Source: Nanobdellota archaeon (GTDB lineage: Archaea; Nanobdellota; Nanobdellia; SCGC-AAA011-G17; GW2011-AR17). From it: a DNA stretch of 28,868 nt. Positions 27,808-28,868 of this stretch are shown here, piece after piece (the first letter of the stretch is position 1; every line of letters starts with the position of its first letter). The translations under genes and the position numbers were made by a program. The DNA lies in assembly GCA_030018575.1 (NCBI GenBank), contig JASEIA010000004.1, positions 1 to 28,868 of the forward strand, written 5' to 3'. The notes beneath the pieces are model-generated. The model had not been told where the DNA came from. It worked only from the letters and a program-made list of their open reading frames with translations, and searched no databases.

Positions 27808-28026
27808 TCACAAAATCCGGAAATACCCCTGTCCAATCCTCTTTTCCCGCAAATCCTTCATCTCAAGCATTGACTTTTCCAATTCTAATGAAAAAACAAG
27901 TCTTTTCCAGCAGAAAGCTTTATGAATAGAAGCCAATAACATGCTCATGCAAAAAAGCAGGGCGATGTCTTTTCCCATATGTGTTATCCTGATATTATTT
28001 CCTAAGGAGGGAATAATTCGTTTCAT
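27808..28026 (-). CDS. Possible 72-aa small protein, weakly supported
   Basis: A minus-strand ORF (MKRIIPSLGNNIRITHMGKD...), moderately hydrophobic in the middle (about 20-33), with a basic/acidic helical C-terminus. It starts about 25 nt from a GTATATTG box and shares the AT-rich promoter region with the divergent gene at 28065. There is no recognisable family and no SD. It is the only candidate gene in 27780-28064, but may be chance. Confidence 0.3.
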   Translation of the reverse strand: MKRIIPSLGNNIRITHMGKDIALLFCMSMLLASIHKAFCWKRLVFSLELEKSMLEMKDLREKRIGQGYFRIL

Positions 28027-28033
28027 CCTTTAA

Positions 28034-28043
28034 ATTTATAAAT
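28034..28043 (+). promoter_or_regulatory. TATA box for the SMR-like pair
   Basis: ATTTATAAAT is centred 26 nt before the GTG at 28065. This supports the GTG as start of a leaderless mRNA. The box is palindromic and may also serve the minus strand. Confidence 0.6.
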
Positions 28044-28064
28044 CATTCAATATACAAAAAAGAA

Positions 28065-28439
28065 GTGGAACACAAGAGAAAAGCAATATTAATAATATTA
28101 GCGTCAGTCCTGCTAATCTCAACTGCACAGCTGCTTTTAAAATACGGCATAAAGAATGCGACAAAAGCATTAACAGATGCATCTGCATTAGCCATGCTTT
28201 CTGCAATATTCTCATCATGGCAGGTTTTAATAGCTGTTGCATTGTTATTGGCAAGCTCAACACTATGGCTCATGGGGCTTTCAAAGGCAGAGCTCAGCTT
28301 TGCATACCCATTATTGGGAACAGGCTATGCATTGGTTGCTTTTCTTTCATGGATTTTATTCAATGAGGCAATGGGAATTACAAGAATAATCGGAATAGCC
28401 ATAATAATCACGGGAGTAGTAATGATGTCAAGGAGTTGA
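28065..28439 (+). CDS. Four-TM EamA/SMR-type membrane protein, subunit 1
   Basis: A 124-aa protein starting with GTG (MEHKRKAILI), chosen from TATA spacing. Four TM helices lie at about 7-26, 45-65, 70-95 and 103-121. Motifs are AQLLLKYGIK in TM1, the SFAYPLLGTGYALVAFLSW segment in TM3 and EAMGITRIIGIAIIITGVVMM at the end. These match the half-size EamA/SMR group, including ArnE/ArnF-like lipid-carrier flippase subunits. The proton-binding Glu of EmrE TM1 is not present, arguing against a drug-proton antiporter. It is followed after 1 nt by a paralogue, suggesting a heterodimer. Confidence 0.8.
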   Translation: MEHKRKAILIILASVLLISTAQLLLKYGIKNATKALTDASALAMLSAIFSSWQVLIAVALLLASSTLWLMGLSKAELSFAYPLLGTGYALVAFLSWILFNEAMGITRIIGIAIIITGVVMMSRS

Positions 28440-28440
28440 A

Positions 28441-28809
28441 ATGATAAGCTATAAGATACTTTTATTCATTGGAATCATGCTTGGGGCAGCAGGACAGCTC
28501 TTCCTTAAGAAAGGCATGGCAAGGCACGGGCATGTGAATATGAGCTTAAAAAGCATACACAAAGACATGTTCAATCTCTATTTCCACAGGTATATTATTT
28601 TAGGAGGCTCTTTGTTTATAATCTCATTGGGATTATGGACAATTGTTCTTTCAAAGCTTGACTTAAGCTATGCATACCCGCTGGTAAGCGCAAATTTTGT
28701 GATTGTCTCGCTGCTTTCCAAGCTTTTCTTTAAAGAGCAAATAACAAGATACAGGTGGCTGAGCATTTTCGTGATTCTCATAGGAGTTGTGCTTGTCACA
28801 ATGAGCTAA
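28441..28809 (+). CDS. Four-TM EamA/SMR-type membrane protein, subunit 2
   Basis: A 122-aa paralogue of the preceding gene. TM helices lie at about 5-20, 50-70, 78-95 and 102-120. AAGQLFLKKGM in TM1 and DLSYAYPLVSANFVIVSLLSK in TM3 are close to the ArnE-type pattern (GQL..K, AYP..S.NFV). The loop after TM1 is longer and basic. It starts 1 nt after the upstream stop, so the pair is co-translated. Likely role: transport or flipping of a lipid-linked sugar or polyamine-like compound; the substrate cannot be read from sequence. The remaining 28810-28868 shows no gene. Confidence 0.8.
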   Translation: MISYKILLFIGIMLGAAGQLFLKKGMARHGHVNMSLKSIHKDMFNLYFHRYIILGGSLFIISLGLWTIVLSKLDLSYAYPLVSANFVIVSLLSKLFFKEQITRYRWLSIFVILIGVVLVTMS

Positions 28810-28868
28810 AGAAGTATGTATTAAGCTCCGAGGACAAAGCCACAAAAAACCTGAAAAAAAGCAGGGTT

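Overview
The window looks like part of a small-genome archaeon, most likely a DPANN lineage of the Woesearchaeota/Pacearchaeota type. This is an inference from gene content; no rRNA is present. The archaeal evidence is an archaeal L1-L10-P1(L12) stalk operon, an archaeal/eukaryotic-type glycyl-tRNA synthetase, a GspF/FlaJ-type pilus platform, an IS66-like element carrying a DUF2080-type partner, and TATA boxes 25-29 nt upstream of start codons. That spacing implies leaderless mRNAs for most first genes, while downstream cistrons use Shine-Dalgarno (SD) motifs and ATGA/TTGA overlaps.

Layout. (1) 253-1174: two overlapping coiled-coil genes. (2) 1215-1343: a run of consecutive perfect hairpins. 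(3) 1460-9776, then 9816-12137: a large surface-apparatus locus. It holds a duplicated FlaJ-like membrane platform, two tiny membrane peptides, a prepilin-like protein, two large N-terminally anchored Cys-rich exoproteins (the second with a degenerate M23-like domain and an HExxHxxGxxD metalloprotease motif), a Cys-rich type I membrane protein and a secreted M64-like metalloprotease. No secretion ATPase lies in the window. (4) 12271-14159: rpl1-rpl10-rpl12, with two mutually exclusive hairpins in front of rpl12. (5) 14262-15143: a coiled-coil protein. (6) 15162-16810: an orphan Dam-type adenine methyltransferase with decayed partner ORFs, bounded by a 13-bp perfect inverted repeat. (7) lspA (minus strand) and a 993-aa charged coiled-coil membrane protein, separated by a G-poor CCTAC-rich tract. 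(8) 20483-21618: a 42-aa ORF, a PIN-domain toxin-like gene with micro-ORFs, and a second hairpin array. (9) 21663-23270: an IS66-family element with matching terminal inverted repeats. (10) 23317-25219: glyS and a broken RelE-like toxin. (11) 25220-27532: an aromatic amino acid cluster (DAHP synthase divergent from chorismate mutase-prephenate dehydrogenase). (12) 27538-27779: a promoter, a structured unknown RNA and tRNA-Ala(GGC). (13) 28065-28809: two paired small EamA/SMR-type membrane proteins.

How the genes fit together. The 1460-12137 block reads as one extracellular machine: platform, pilin-like subunits and large exported Cys-rich or protease proteins. It is the best candidate for an undescribed system. 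The other outstanding signal is the two hairpin arrays (near 1.2 kb and 21.4 kb). They share an outer frame (GTATTCG...CGAATAC around a GG-TATCC centre) while the inner arms differ but stay self-complementary, which suggests that structure rather than sequence is conserved. Several elements show accessory-DNA turnover: the IS66 unit, the methyltransferase island, the RelE pseudogene and the PIN locus.
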